Source: Caccovicinus sp051878975 (lineage in GTDB: Bacteria; Bacillota; Clostridia; Lachnospirales; Lachnospiraceae). From it: a DNA stretch of 49,287 nucleotides. This document shows positions 23,452 through 32,105 of the stretch, piece after piece. Position 1 is the stretch's first letter; each line of letters starts with the position of its first letter. A program made the position numbers and the translations under genes. The DNA lies in NCBI GenBank assembly GCA_051878975.1, contig JBJELD010000059.1, positions 1 to 49,287 of the forward strand, read 5' to 3'. The notes below the pieces were generated by a model. The model did not search any database, was not told where the DNA came from, and was given only the letters and a program-made list of their open reading frames with translations.

Positions 23452-24291
23452 ATGAGTGAAAATTGTAATCATGACTGCAGTTCCTGCGGAGAGAACTGCA
23501 GCAGCAGAACACAGGACAGAACCAGCTTTCTGGAGCCGCTGCATCCTGCAAGTTCTGTCAAGAAGGTAATTGGAATTGTAAGCGGAAAAGGAGGCGTGGG
23601 AAAATCTCTTGTGACCTCCATGCTGGCGGTAGCCATGAACCGTAAACATAAACGTACAGCGATTCTGGATGCGGATATTACCGGACCTTCTATTCCGAAG
23701 GCATTCGGACTGGATGATGAGATGGTGGGAATGACTTCAGACGGAGTGCTGATGATGCCGGTTCGGACCATGAACGGCATTCAGGTAATGTCGGCCAATC
23801 TTCTTCTGGACCATGCTACAGATCCGGTAATCTGGAGAGGACCGGTCATTGCCGGTGCGGTCAAACAGTTCTGGTCGGAAACGTTGTGGAAGGACATTGA
23901 CTACATGTTTGTGGATATGCCTCCGGGAACCGGCGACGTGCCGCTGACTGTATTCCAGTCCCTTCCGGTAGACGGTATCATTATTGTAGCTTCTCCGCAG
24001 GAACTGGTATCCATGATCGTGGCCAAGGCAGTAAACATGGCAAAGAAGATGGATATCCCGATTTTAGGTATTGTCGAGAACATGAGTTATCTGGTATGTC
24101 CGGACTGCGGAAAGAAGATTTCCGTTTTTGGAGAGAGCCATATTGATGAAGTGGCAGCCGAGCAGGGCGTGAAGGTTCTGGCCAAGCTGCCGATTGACCC
24201 GAAGGTTGCCGAGCTGGTTGATGCAGGAAAGATCGAATATCTGCAGGAAAACTGGCTGGATGAGGCCGTTAAGGCTGTGGAGGAGATTTAG
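23452..24291 (+). CDS. Mrp/Nbp35-family P-loop ATPase (Fe-S cluster carrier)
   Basis: 279 residues. An N-terminal Cys cluster (CNHDCSSCGENC, residues 4-15) is followed by the deviant Walker A GKGGVGKS (about 44-51), the switch DADITGPSIPKAFG and VDMPPGTGD. A CPDCGK pair near residue 220 is the CxxC that bridges a 4Fe-4S cluster across the dimer. The N-terminal Cys cluster resembles eukaryotic Nbp35 more than enterobacterial ApbC, as is common in anaerobes. It should carry or insert Fe-S clusters. The ribosome binding site AAAGGAG lies about 12 bases upstream, a little far. Confidence 0.93.
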   Translation: MSENCNHDCSSCGENCSSRTQDRTSFLEPLHPASSVKKVIGIVSGKGGVGKSLVTSMLAVAMNRKHKRTAILDADITGPSIPKAFGLDDEMVGMTSDGVLMMPVRTMNGIQVMSANLLLDHATDPVIWRGPVIAGAVKQFWSETLWKDIDYMFVDMPPGTGDVPLTVFQSLPVDGIIIVASPQELVSMIVAKAVNMAKKMDIPILGIVENMSYLVCPDCGKKISVFGESHIDEVAAEQGVKVLAKLPIDPKVAELVDAGKIEYLQENWLDEAVKAVEEI

Positions 24292-24302
24292 AAAACAAGA
24301 TT

Positions 24303-25016
24303 ATGGATGTAAACATGAACATGAACCCGAACAGTGAACTGAGTCAGTCCATTGTAAGCGTACCGGATACCGTAGCCGTTCCGGAGAGCCTGATTCATGT
24401 GGGACGGCAGTTTCAGCAGATTATGATGATGTATACCTGTGCGATTCGGGAAGTCAAGACGAAGCTGGAGGTTCTGAATGATGAGCTGTCTGTGCGGAAT
24501 CAGAGAAATCCGATCGAGATGATCAAATCCCGGGTAAAAAAGCCGATCAGCATTGTGGAGAAGCTGGAACGGCGCGGACTTCCTGTTACGCTGGAATCTG
24601 TGGTGGAGAATCTGGATGATGTGGCAGGCATTCGTGTGATCTGCTCGTTTGTGGACGATATCTATGAAGTTGCAGATATGCTGATCCGTCAGGATGATAT
24701 CCGTGTGATTGCCATCAAGGATTACATTAAAAATCCGAAGGAAAACGGATACCGGAGCTATCATATGATCATCGAGATTCCGGTATTTTTCTCGGATTGC
24801 AAGAAGCCCATGCGGGTGGAAGTGCAGATCCGCACCATTGCCATGGATTTCTGGGCCAGTCTGGATCATCAGCTGAAGTACAAGAAAGAGGTCGGCGATG
24901 AGGCGGAGATCGGCCTGGAGCTGAAAGCCTGTGCGGATGTGATTGCTCAGACCGATCAGAAAATGCTGGAGATCCGCAAGCGGATCGAAGCGAAAGGCAT
25001 TACGGTGAAGGAATAG
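24303..25016 (+). CDS. Small alarmone synthetase, GTP pyrophosphokinase family (RelQ-like)
   Basis: 237 residues holding only the RelA/SpoT synthetase domain, with no hydrolase or regulatory regions. Motifs: KSRVKKPISIVEKL (about 75), DVAGIRVICSF (about 105), DYIKNPKENGYRSYH (about 140) and VEVQIRTIAMDFWASLDH (about 177). It makes (p)ppGpp from GTP or GDP and ATP, usually under transcriptional or cell-wall stress control. It starts 11 bases after the Mrp-like gene and probably shares its promoter. AGGAG overlaps the upstream stop. The first 20 residues are Met/Asn-rich, so a slightly later ATG (24315 or 24321) is possible. Confidence 0.93.
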   Translation: MDVNMNMNPNSELSQSIVSVPDTVAVPESLIHVGRQFQQIMMMYTCAIREVKTKLEVLNDELSVRNQRNPIEMIKSRVKKPISIVEKLERRGLPVTLESVVENLDDVAGIRVICSFVDDIYEVADMLIRQDDIRVIAIKDYIKNPKENGYRSYHMIIEIPVFFSDCKKPMRVEVQIRTIAMDFWASLDHQLKYKKEVGDEAEIGLELKACADVIAQTDQKMLEIRKRIEAKGITVKE

Positions 25017-25027
25017 CCATTCATAAG

Positions 25028-25852
25028 CTAATACAGATAATAAGACAGGGTTTCGGTAATACGGAATCCTGTTTTTTTGTACAGCTTCAAGGCCGGCTCG
25101 TTGTCGGAGGAGACCTGCAGAAAGATCCGGCAGTCCGGCGGCAGCGTTTGCAGCACGGCAGAGAGAAGCTTTCCACCTAAGCCGCGGCCGCGAAGCTCTG
25201 GATGAATTTCCACATGATAGAGATAAAAGCGGGAAGCGTCATAGGGGAGCAGGCGGCAGCTTCCGATTGCTTCCGGTTCTTCGGCAGGTGCCGGAAAGGG
25301 CTGCGGTGCCCCGTCCGGCAGCGCAAAGGCCTGGAACAGCCAGCTTTCTTCGCCTTCTTCTTCTGTGACGGTCCGGGTGAGGCGAAAGGACTCCGGCAGT
25401 CCGGCAGCGATGTTTGTCTGGTCACAGCGGCCGTCCAGTTCCATCCGGTATTCGGAATACCAGCAGGTCATTCCCAGATGTTCGGCGGCCGCGAAAGCAT
25501 CCGGACTGTTTTCATCGGTGAGAAATACCAGGTCGATTTCTGTGCCGTTCTGTTCCTCCAGACGGTCCGCCGCAACAGAAGCTTCTTCGAGGAGACGGGA
25601 AAAAATACCCTGCCGGCGCATATCCGGCCGGGTAAAGGCAGAGCATTCCCAGAGATCCTCCTGGACCTGGCAGACGGCAAGACAGGCCAGCAGGTCAGCG
25701 GATTCGGTTTCCGGCGGGTAAGCCAGCCAGTACCGGTCGGCATCCTCCGGAATGGATAAGGTGACGGGTTCTGCGGTGCGGCAGGCCTGCATCAGCCGGT
25801 CCAGCTCCTTTTTCTGACCGGGAGAGAGATGCGTGTTCGATATGATTTTCAT
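25028..25852 (-). CDS. GNAT-family N-acetyltransferase
   Basis: Start set at ATG 25852 (minus strand), five bases after AAAGGAG; a GTG two codons upstream lies in the spacer. 274 residues, apparently two tandem GNAT folds. The N-terminal half has RPDMRRQGIFSRLL (a degenerate acetyl-CoA loop) and the C-terminal half has HPELRGRGLGGKLL, the canonical RGxG(x)G loop, then YKKTGFRITETLSYYLY. It acetylates an unknown amine. It is transcribed alone, convergent with the alarmone synthetase gene. Confidence 0.88.
   Translation of the reverse strand: MKIISNTHLSPGQKKELDRLMQACRTAEPVTLSIPEDADRYWLAYPPETESADLLACLAVCQVQEDLWECSAFTRPDMRRQGIFSRLLEEASVAADRLEEQNGTEIDLVFLTDENSPDAFAAAEHLGMTCWYSEYRMELDGRCDQTNIAAGLPESFRLTRTVTEEEGEESWLFQAFALPDGAPQPFPAPAEEPEAIGSCRLLPYDASRFYLYHVEIHPELRGRGLGGKLLSAVLQTLPPDCRIFLQVSSDNEPALKLYKKTGFRITETLSYYLY
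25045..25078 (+). terminator. Terminator after the alarmone synthetase gene
   Basis: ACAGGGTTTC pairs with GGAATCCTGT, using G-U pairs, and is followed by seven T. It lies inside the 3' end of the convergent GNAT gene. Confidence 0.75.
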
Positions 25853-25923
25853 GGACACTCCTTTCTGCGGCGTACAGGTTTTGGAAGGTCGTTTCTTGCT
25901 GCCTGTCCGCCGGCGCTATTGTC

Positions 25924-25952
25924 AGTATAGTAGAAAGGCAGGAAGAATTCAA
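25924..25952 (-). promoter_or_regulatory. Promoter of the GNAT gene
   Basis: On the minus strand TTGAAT (25952-25947), 17 bases, TATACT (25929-25924). Confidence 0.65.
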
Positions 25953-25975
25953 CGGAATATTTGTGGATTTCTGCC

Positions 25976-26004
25976 TTGTCGGAAACGGAATGAAATGATA
26001 GAAT
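25976..26004 (+). promoter_or_regulatory. Promoter of lrgAB
   Basis: TTGTCG (25976-25981), a 17-base spacer and TAGAAT (25999-26004). No LytR-type direct repeats were recognised. Confidence 0.6.
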
Positions 26005-26075
26005 TAGCATTGTCTGCGGCCTGCCAGAGCAGGCAGACAGCAGCAGAAGCAAAATAGGTGAGAGGAGAAAACCGC

Positions 26076-26483
26076 ATGAAATTTGCAAAAGAAATGACGC
26101 TGATTTTGGGGATTACCATGATCGGGGAGCTTTTGAATCAGGTGCTGCCCTTTCCGGTTCCGGCCGGCGTATACGGGCTTTTTCTGATGCTGGCGCTGCT
26201 TTGCAGCGGGGTGATTCGGCTGGAGGATGTAGAAGGCACCGGAAATTTTCTGCTGGATAATATGTCGCCGATGTTTATTCCGGCGGGAGTCGGCATCATC
26301 CGATATATGGATCAGATCATGGAAGTAGGAGGCATATACCTGATTATCAACCTTGTTTCTACGGTGATTGTGTTTGTTGTTACCGGGCGGGCTGCACAGC
26401 GTGTGATGAAAGCTGCGGAAAAAAAGAAGACGGTGCCGGAGAACGGCGGAGCAGAGAATAAGAAAAAGGAGGGGGACTGCTGA
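26076..26483 (+). CDS. lrgA: CidA/LrgA-family holin-like protein
   Basis: Start at ATG 26076 behind GAGAGGAG; 135 residues with four hydrophobic helices and a charged C-terminal tail (AAEKKKTVPENGG). The family pattern is LPFPVPAGVYGLFLMLALL and DNMSPMFIPAGVGI. LrgA/CidA proteins are holin-like and, with LrgB, influence murein hydrolase export; in several Gram-positives they act in pyruvate uptake. The stop overlaps the lrgB start (TGATG). No LytSR two-component genes adjoin. Confidence 0.92.
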   Translation: MKFAKEMTLILGITMIGELLNQVLPFPVPAGVYGLFLMLALLCSGVIRLEDVEGTGNFLLDNMSPMFIPAGVGIIRYMDQIMEVGGIYLIINLVSTVIVFVVTGRAAQRVMKAAEKKKTVPENGGAENKKKEGDC

Positions 26484-27175
26484 TGAAGGCATTACTGGAA
26501 AACAGCATATATTTTGGATTTTTTGTTACAATAGGAGCATATCTGATCGGTCTGCTGATCAAGAAAAAGCTGAAGCTTGCCATTTTTAATCCGCTGATGC
26601 TTGCGATTCTGCTTGTCATGCTGATTCTGGCGGTTACCGGTGTGGATTATGATTCCTATCAGCAGGGCGGGCAGTTTGTAAGCGGCCTTCTGACTCCGGC
26701 TACTGTTTGTCTGGCGATTCCGCTTTACAAGCAGCTTCATATGCTGAAAAAGCACAGTATGGCCGTTGCGGTGGGAATTACTTCAGGAGTGATCACCAGC
26801 GCAGTCTGCGTGTTTCTGCTGTGCAAGGTGTTTGGCCTGGGACATCAGCATTATGTGACGCTGCTTCCGAAATCCATCACGACAGCAATCGGAATGGGAG
26901 TCAGTGAAGAGGCCGGCGGCATTGTCACGCTGACGGTTATGTCCATTATTGTGACCGGAATTATCGGGAATATGTGCGCGGAGGCGCTTTGCCGGCTGGC
27001 CAGGATCACGCATCCTGTGGCGAAGGGACTGGCCATCGGAACCAGTGCCCATGCACTTGGAACGGCGAAGGCGCTGGAAATTGGTGAGGTGGAAGGCGCT
27101 ATGAGCAGCCTGTCCATTGCGGTGGCCGGACTGATGACGGTGATTCTTGTTCCGATGGTATCCGGTTTGATCTGA
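26483..27175 (+). CDS. lrgB: LrgB-family membrane protein
   Basis: 230 residues, about seven to eight helices. Family motifs are LLTPATVCLAIPLYKQ (about 73), LLPKSITTAIGMGVSEE (about 133) and KGLAIGTSAHALGTAKALE (about 195). It is the obligate partner of LrgA in holin/antiholin-like or pyruvate transport activity. Start ATG 26483 follows AAGGAGGGGG and overlaps the lrgA stop, so expression is coupled. Confidence 0.93.
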   Translation: MKALLENSIYFGFFVTIGAYLIGLLIKKKLKLAIFNPLMLAILLVMLILAVTGVDYDSYQQGGQFVSGLLTPATVCLAIPLYKQLHMLKKHSMAVAVGITSGVITSAVCVFLLCKVFGLGHQHYVTLLPKSITTAIGMGVSEEAGGIVTLTVMSIIVTGIIGNMCAEALCRLARITHPVAKGLAIGTSAHALGTAKALEIGEVEGAMSSLSIAVAGLMTVILVPMVSGLI

Positions 27176-27215
27176 CGGTTGGGCCGGAGAGAATCTGGCA
27201 GAAAGGAGAAAAGCA

Positions 27216-29003
27216 TTGAAAAAGAGAAGGGAAGCGGCGATAGAGGATACCTGGAAGCTGGAGGACATGCTGGAAAGTGATGAAGCATGGGAGCAGCTGT
27301 TTCATGAGGCGAAGGGAGAACTGGAGGGATACCGGCAGTGGAAGGGGCATCTGGGAGATTCTGCAGATGCGCTGTATCAGTGCCTGAAATTTGATGATGA
27401 GAGCTCCAGAAAAATGGAGGTTCTGTATGTGTACGCCAGGATGCGTTCGGATCAGGATACGGGAGACCAGCGTTATCAGGAAATGTTCGGGAGGGCGCAG
27501 TCCTTGTCCTACGAGGCGGCGGAGCGTTCTTCCTATATCATACCGGAAATCCTGGAAATCCCGGAGGAAAGACTGGAGCAGTTTCTGGCATCGGACAATG
27601 GTATCGCTCACTTTAAGCGTGCCCTGGAGCAGATTCTGGCGAAAAAGCCGCACACTTTGAACGGGGAGATGGAGAAGCTTCTGGCACAGTCCTATGAGGC
27701 GACACAGGGAGCTTCCCAGATTTTCAATATGTTCAACAATGCCGACGTAAAGTTCCCGTCTATTCGGGACAGCCAGGGCGATACGGTGGCGATCACGCAC
27801 GGCAATTATATTGCCCTGATGGAGAGCCGCGACCGCCGGGTGCGGGAAAACGCGTTTCTGGGCCTTTACGGCGTGTACCGCCAGTTTCAGAATACGCTTG
27901 CGGCGACCTACAGCGCCAATGTCAAGCAGGCAGTATATTATGCGAAGGTGAAACGGTATGATTCCAGCCGTGCCTACTATCTGGCGGAAAATGAGGTGCC
28001 GGAGGCTGTTTACGATAATCTGGTATCGGCAGTGAGAAAGAATCTTCCTTTGCTGCACCGGTATGTCGGCATTCGGAAAAAGGCGTTAAAGCTGGATGAG
28101 ATTCATATGTATGATCTGTACGTTCCCATGGTGGAAGGCGTGGACCAGCGCTACTCCTTTGAGGAGGCCAAGAAGATCGTGAAGGAAGGGCTTGCACCGC
28201 TGGGAGAGGAATATTTGTCCATTCTCCAGGAAGGCTTTGACAGCCGCTGGATTGATGTTTATGAGAATGAAGGGAAGCGAAGCGGTGCGTATTCCTGGGG
28301 GTCCTACGGAACTCATCCGTATGTGCTGCTGAATTACCACGGAACGCTGGACCATGTGTTTACGCTGGCTCATGAGATGGGACATTCCATCCATTCCTAC
28401 TATTCTGACCACAATCAGCCTTATACCTATGCGGGCTATAAAATCTTTGTGGCAGAGGTGGCATCGACCTGCAATGAGGCGCTTCTGATCCGCCATCTGA
28501 TGGACACGACGGAAGAGCCCAGAAAGAAGAAGTATCTGATCAATCATTTTCTGGAAAGCTTCCGCGGAACGCTGTTCCGTCAGACGATGTTCGCAGAATT
28601 TGAGGCGATGACGCATAAAAAGGCGGAGGCCGGCGTACCGCTGACGGCAGGGGAGCTGTGCCGGATGTATCATCAGCTGAACGTAGACTATTTCGGGCCG
28701 GAGATGACCGTGGATGAGGAGATCGGGCATGAATGGGAGCGGATCCCGCATTTCTATACGCCGTTTTATGTGTATCAGTATGCTACCGGATTTTCGGCTG
28801 CGATAGCAATCTCCGGTCGGATCCTGAAAGGGGAGGACGGGGCTCTGGAGGGATATAAAAAGTTCCTGTGCGGCGGCTGTTCGATGCCTCCGATCGAGCT
28901 TCTGAAGCTGGCTGGAGTGGATATGTCTTCGTCCGGACCGGTTGAAGATGCGATGCAGGTATTCGGCAGCCTCCTGGATGAGTTTGAATCCATACCGGAC
29001 TGA
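27216..29003 (+). CDS. pepF: Oligoendopeptidase F (M3B)
   Basis: 595 residues, normal PepF length. Start is TTG 27216, eight bases after GAAAGGAG. The zinc motif HEMGHSIHS (about residues 388-396) with a downstream Glu in VAEVASTCNEALL marks family M3. Other signatures are SNYGTHPY-like SYGTHPYVLLNY and GHEWERIPHFY near the end. This cytoplasmic metalloenzyme cleaves 7-17-residue peptides. It lies 41 bases after lrgB and may be read from the same transcript. Confidence 0.95.
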   Translation: MKKRREAAIEDTWKLEDMLESDEAWEQLFHEAKGELEGYRQWKGHLGDSADALYQCLKFDDESSRKMEVLYVYARMRSDQDTGDQRYQEMFGRAQSLSYEAAERSSYIIPEILEIPEERLEQFLASDNGIAHFKRALEQILAKKPHTLNGEMEKLLAQSYEATQGASQIFNMFNNADVKFPSIRDSQGDTVAITHGNYIALMESRDRRVRENAFLGLYGVYRQFQNTLAATYSANVKQAVYYAKVKRYDSSRAYYLAENEVPEAVYDNLVSAVRKNLPLLHRYVGIRKKALKLDEIHMYDLYVPMVEGVDQRYSFEEAKKIVKEGLAPLGEEYLSILQEGFDSRWIDVYENEGKRSGAYSWGSYGTHPYVLLNYHGTLDHVFTLAHEMGHSIHSYYSDHNQPYTYAGYKIFVAEVASTCNEALLIRHLMDTTEEPRKKKYLINHFLESFRGTLFRQTMFAEFEAMTHKKAEAGVPLTAGELCRMYHQLNVDYFGPEMTVDEEIGHEWERIPHFYTPFYVYQYATGFSAAIAISGRILKGEDGALEGYKKFLCGGCSMPPIELLKLAGVDMSSSGPVEDAMQVFGSLLDEFESIPD

Positions 29004-29102
29004 TTAGAGGAAAAAACAGGAAAAAAACAACGGAAATCTGCCGGAAAAGTATGGAAAAATCAGAAGCTTCTTGTGGGTTATTAACAGTATCTTTGCATTT
29101 GG

Positions 29103-29131
29103 TTGACAAACAAAAAAACCCGGGCTATAAT
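29103..29131 (+). promoter_or_regulatory. Strong promoter of the DUF6465-like gene
   Basis: Perfect TTGACA (29103-29108), 17 bases and perfect TATAAT (29126-29131). One of the best promoter matches in the window. A second TTGACA at 29152 has no matching -10. Confidence 0.85.
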
Positions 29132-29225
29132 TCCAAATGTTCACAATTGGGTTGACATCAGAAAAGTGATTCATGACAGCATAAGAGATGACAGCCAGGG
29201 AGTCAGAATGAGGAGGATTTATAGT

Positions 29226-29576
29226 ATGGCTAGACCAAAAAGCACCGCAGCAACGACAACAAAGGCAGCAGTAAAAGCGGAACCGACGGCTGCAGCAGGA
29301 AAGGAAGCAGCAAAGGCTGTGGAGACGAAGGCAGCACCAAAGACTGCTGCAAAGAAGACCGCAGCCAAGGCTGAGCCAACCGTTGCCGTTACCTTTGAGT
29401 ATGAGGATAAACAGATCGTTGCAAAGAAGCTGTTAGCAGAAGCGCTGGAAGCATTCCAGGCAGCTCACCAGGATGTTGAGGTAAAGGATATGCAGCTGTA
29501 TGTAAATGCAAATGATGGTTATGCATACATTGTAGTAAATGGAACCGAATATCCGGAAGACAGAATTGCATTATAA
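29226..29576 (+). CDS. DUF6465-like basic protein with Ala/Lys-rich tail
   Basis: Start at ATG 29226 behind TGAGGAGG; 116 residues. Residues 1-55 are a low-complexity Ala/Lys/Thr tail with repeated AAK and KAEPT units. Residues 56-116 form a compact domain with TFEYEDKQIVAKKLLAEALE and DGYAYIVVNGTEYP. I recall this layout as DUF6465, a Lachnospiraceae family of unknown function. The tail resembles histone H1-like or HU extensions and may bind nucleic acid; that is inference. A perfect promoter and strong terminator point to an abundant protein. Confidence 0.75.
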   Translation: MARPKSTAATTTKAAVKAEPTAAAGKEAAKAVETKAAPKTAAKKTAAKAEPTVAVTFEYEDKQIVAKKLLAEALEAFQAAHQDVEVKDMQLYVNANDGYAYIVVNGTEYPEDRIAL

Positions 29577-29613
29577 GAATAATACGCGCATGAAAATTTT
29601 AATTTACGATTGG

Positions 29614-29646
29614 AAAAAAGTCGGTGCAGCCGGCTTTTTTCTTTTT
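29614..29646 (+). terminator. Terminator of the DUF6465-like gene
   Basis: AAAAAGTCGG (29615-29624) pairs with CCGGCTTTTT (29630-29639), followed by a T-rich run. Confidence 0.88.
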
Positions 29647-29729
29647 GGCAAATATGATATCTTTACATATAAGGCCGGGACCTGATCTTGTCTCTGCCTT
29701 ATATACAAGAAAAGGAATGAGGGAATCGC

Positions 29730-31205
29730 ATGACAGAGAGAATACCGGTGCTTCCGGATGCATTCGTATGCCGGATGCAGCGGCTGCTGGGAGCGGAGTA
29801 CGGAGAATTTGAGGCCAGCTATGGGAAGCCACGTGTTCAGGGACTCCGGCTGAACGGGTTAAAGGGAGAAGAAGCGGAGCTTAAGACCTGCTGCCGGAAC
29901 TATTTTCCACTGGAGCCGGTGCCGTGGGCGGAAACGGGATTTTACTATCCGCCGGAAAGCCGGCCGGGGAAACATCCTTATCATGAAGCGGGGCTTTATT
30001 ATATTCAGGAACCCAGCGCCATGGCGGTGGCGGAGCTTCTGGCTCCGGAGCCGGGCGAGTATGTGCTGGATCTGTGTGCTGCTCCGGGAGGAAAAAGCAC
30101 ACAGGCGGCAGTGCGGCTTTGTGGCCGGGGACTTCTGGTCAGCAATGAGATCCATCCGGCCAGGGCCAAAATTCTGTCTCAGAATGTAGAGCGGATGGGA
30201 ATTGCGAATGCTGTGGTGACCAACATGGATTCGAAAAGTCTGACCCGGTGGTTTACAGAGTTTTTCGATAAGATCGTGGTAGATGCACCCTGCTCCGGAG
30301 AGGGGATGTTCCGGAAGGATGAGGACGCCAGACGGGAATGGTCTTTGGAGCATGTGGCTTTATGCAGCCGCCGCCAGCAGGAGCTCCTGGACAATGCCGC
30401 CGTCATGCTGAAGCCGGGCGGTCGGCTCGTCTATTCGACCTGTACCTTCGCACCGGAAGAGAACGAGGGAAGTATTCAGCAGTTTCTGGAACGTCACCCG
30501 GAATTTTCGGTAGAAAAGCAGGCGGCCTATGAAGGTTTTTCTTCAGGACATCCAGAGTGGGTGCCGGGCGGAAAGGGGTGCAAAGAGCTGGCGGACACCT
30601 TTCGGATCTGGCCGCACCGGGTGGACGGCGAGGGCCATTATCTGGCGATGCTCTTAAAGGACGGGACATCCAGGAATACAGCGGAGGAAAGCGGAAAAAA
30701 CATCCGGGCCGGGAAAAGCAGGGACAGAAACGGAACGGGACATGCAGGAGCTCCTGCCTGCTTTCGTGACCGGGAACAGGAAAAAGCATTCCGGGAGTTC
30801 TGCAGGGAAACGATGAAGGGCGGAAGCTGTGCCTGGGAGAGAGAGCCGGGGCAGTATCTGATGTTTGGTGAGCAGCTGTATTATGCACCTGCCGGTCTGC
30901 CGGAGCTGAAGGGGATGAAGGTTCTGAGGCCAGGGCTTCATCTGGGAACACTGAAAAAGAACCGGTTTGAGCCGTCGCATGCGCTGGCGCTTTACTTGAA
31001 AAAGGAAGATGTGCAGAATACGGCGGATCTGCCGGCAGACGGGCCGGAGGTCATTCGTTATTTGAAAGGAGAAACGCTGGAGGGACGGCTGGACGGCCGG
31101 AAAGGCTGGACGCTGGTGACGACAGACGGCTTCAGTCTGGGCTGGGCCAAGCAGGCAGGAGGCCTTCTGAAAAATCACTATCCGAAGGGGCTGCGTTGGA
31201 TGTAG
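29730..31205 (+). CDS. RsmF/NSUN-type RNA cytosine-5 methyltransferase
   Basis: 491 residues. The SAM-binding motif LDLCAAPGGKST (about residue 110) and both Cys of the NOL1/NOP2/Sun family are present: VVDAPCSGEGMF (about 190, motif IV) and YSTCTFAPEENEGS (about 234, catalytic motif VI). The C-terminal 180 residues match the RsmF domain plus PUA-like region (SLGWAKQAGGLLKNHYPKGLRW at the end). It should make m5C in rRNA, possibly tRNA. It is convergent with rluA; a GC hairpin at 31211-31226 (CTGCCC/GGGCAG) separates them. Confidence 0.92.
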   Translation: MTERIPVLPDAFVCRMQRLLGAEYGEFEASYGKPRVQGLRLNGLKGEEAELKTCCRNYFPLEPVPWAETGFYYPPESRPGKHPYHEAGLYYIQEPSAMAVAELLAPEPGEYVLDLCAAPGGKSTQAAVRLCGRGLLVSNEIHPARAKILSQNVERMGIANAVVTNMDSKSLTRWFTEFFDKIVVDAPCSGEGMFRKDEDARREWSLEHVALCSRRQQELLDNAAVMLKPGGRLVYSTCTFAPEENEGSIQQFLERHPEFSVEKQAAYEGFSSGHPEWVPGGKGCKELADTFRIWPHRVDGEGHYLAMLLKDGTSRNTAEESGKNIRAGKSRDRNGTGHAGAPACFRDREQEKAFREFCRETMKGGSCAWEREPGQYLMFGEQLYYAPAGLPELKGMKVLRPGLHLGTLKKNRFEPSHALALYLKKEDVQNTADLPADGPEVIRYLKGETLEGRLDGRKGWTLVTTDGFSLGWAKQAGGLLKNHYPKGLRWM

Positions 31206-31217
31206 AAGAACTGCCCG

Positions 31218-32105
31218 TCAGGGCAGGATCCAGCGCATATCCTCCGGAAGCTCTGCCGTAAAATGCATTTCCTGTCCGGTAATCGGATGGAGGAAATCCA
31301 GCTGGTGAGAGTGCAGAGCCTGACGCTTCATCAGCCGGTAGTCCGGATTATACAGAAAATCTCCGGGAAGCGGATGACCAATATACTTCATATGAACACG
31401 AATCTGATGGGTACGGCCGGTTTCCAGCTGCAGGCGGACCAGACTGCAGTCATACTCTTCCCGATAAAGCAGGCGGCGGTAATGCGTGCAGGCCCGTTCG
31501 CCATGCTCCGGATCAACTTTGCGGAGAACGGTGGAATTTTCAGCGCGGCCGATCGGGATATCAATGGTACCGGCTTCATCCGGTTTTCCCTCAGCAATTG
31601 CCAGATATTCCCGGTGGATTTCCCGCCGGGCGGACATCTGCGACAGAATGCAGCCGCTTAAAGCGTGCTTGGCCAGAATCAGCAGGCCGGTGGTATCCCG
31701 GTCCAGCCGGTTGATGACCCGGAAGACGAACGGCTGTCCTTTCTGATGAAAATAGTAGGAAACGGCATTTCCCAGAGTATTTTCAAAGTTTCCCTGGGAG
31801 GGATGGATCGGCATATTCGCCGGTTTGTTGATAATCATCAGGTCCTGATCTTCATATACAATGTGAAGCGGCAGCGGAGTGGGCACCACCTTTTCGGAGC
31901 TTTCCGTTTCCGTCAGGCGGATATGCAGTGTTTCGCCTTCATGCAGAATCTGTGGGGTGATGGCATGCGCTCCGTTTACTGTGATGCCGCCGGTATTGCG
32001 GACGTGGATGATGACATGACGGGAATAGCCCTGTCGTTTTAAAAAGCGTTCGATGGTCAGTCCGTCCTGCTCCGGACCGATCCGGTATGAAAAATCGCGT
32101 ATCAT
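31218..32105 (-). CDS. RluA-family pseudouridine synthase
   Basis: 295 residues. An N-terminal S4-like RNA-binding part (about 1-75) is followed by the catalytic core with NRLDRDTTGLLILAK (about 137), which holds the catalytic Asp, and TGRTHQIRVHMKYIGHPL (about 229). Members turn uridines in 23S rRNA or tRNA to pseudouridine; the target position is not predictable. ATG 32105 overlaps the dinB stop by four bases, so it is translated with dinB. Confidence 0.92.
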   Translation of the reverse strand: MIRDFSYRIGPEQDGLTIERFLKRQGYSRHVIIHVRNTGGITVNGAHAITPQILHEGETLHIRLTETESSEKVVPTPLPLHIVYEDQDLMIINKPANMPIHPSQGNFENTLGNAVSYYFHQKGQPFVFRVINRLDRDTTGLLILAKHALSGCILSQMSARREIHREYLAIAEGKPDEAGTIDIPIGRAENSTVLRKVDPEHGERACTHYRRLLYREEYDCSLVRLQLETGRTHQIRVHMKYIGHPLPGDFLYNPDYRLMKRQALHSHQLDFLHPITGQEMHFTAELPEDMRWILP

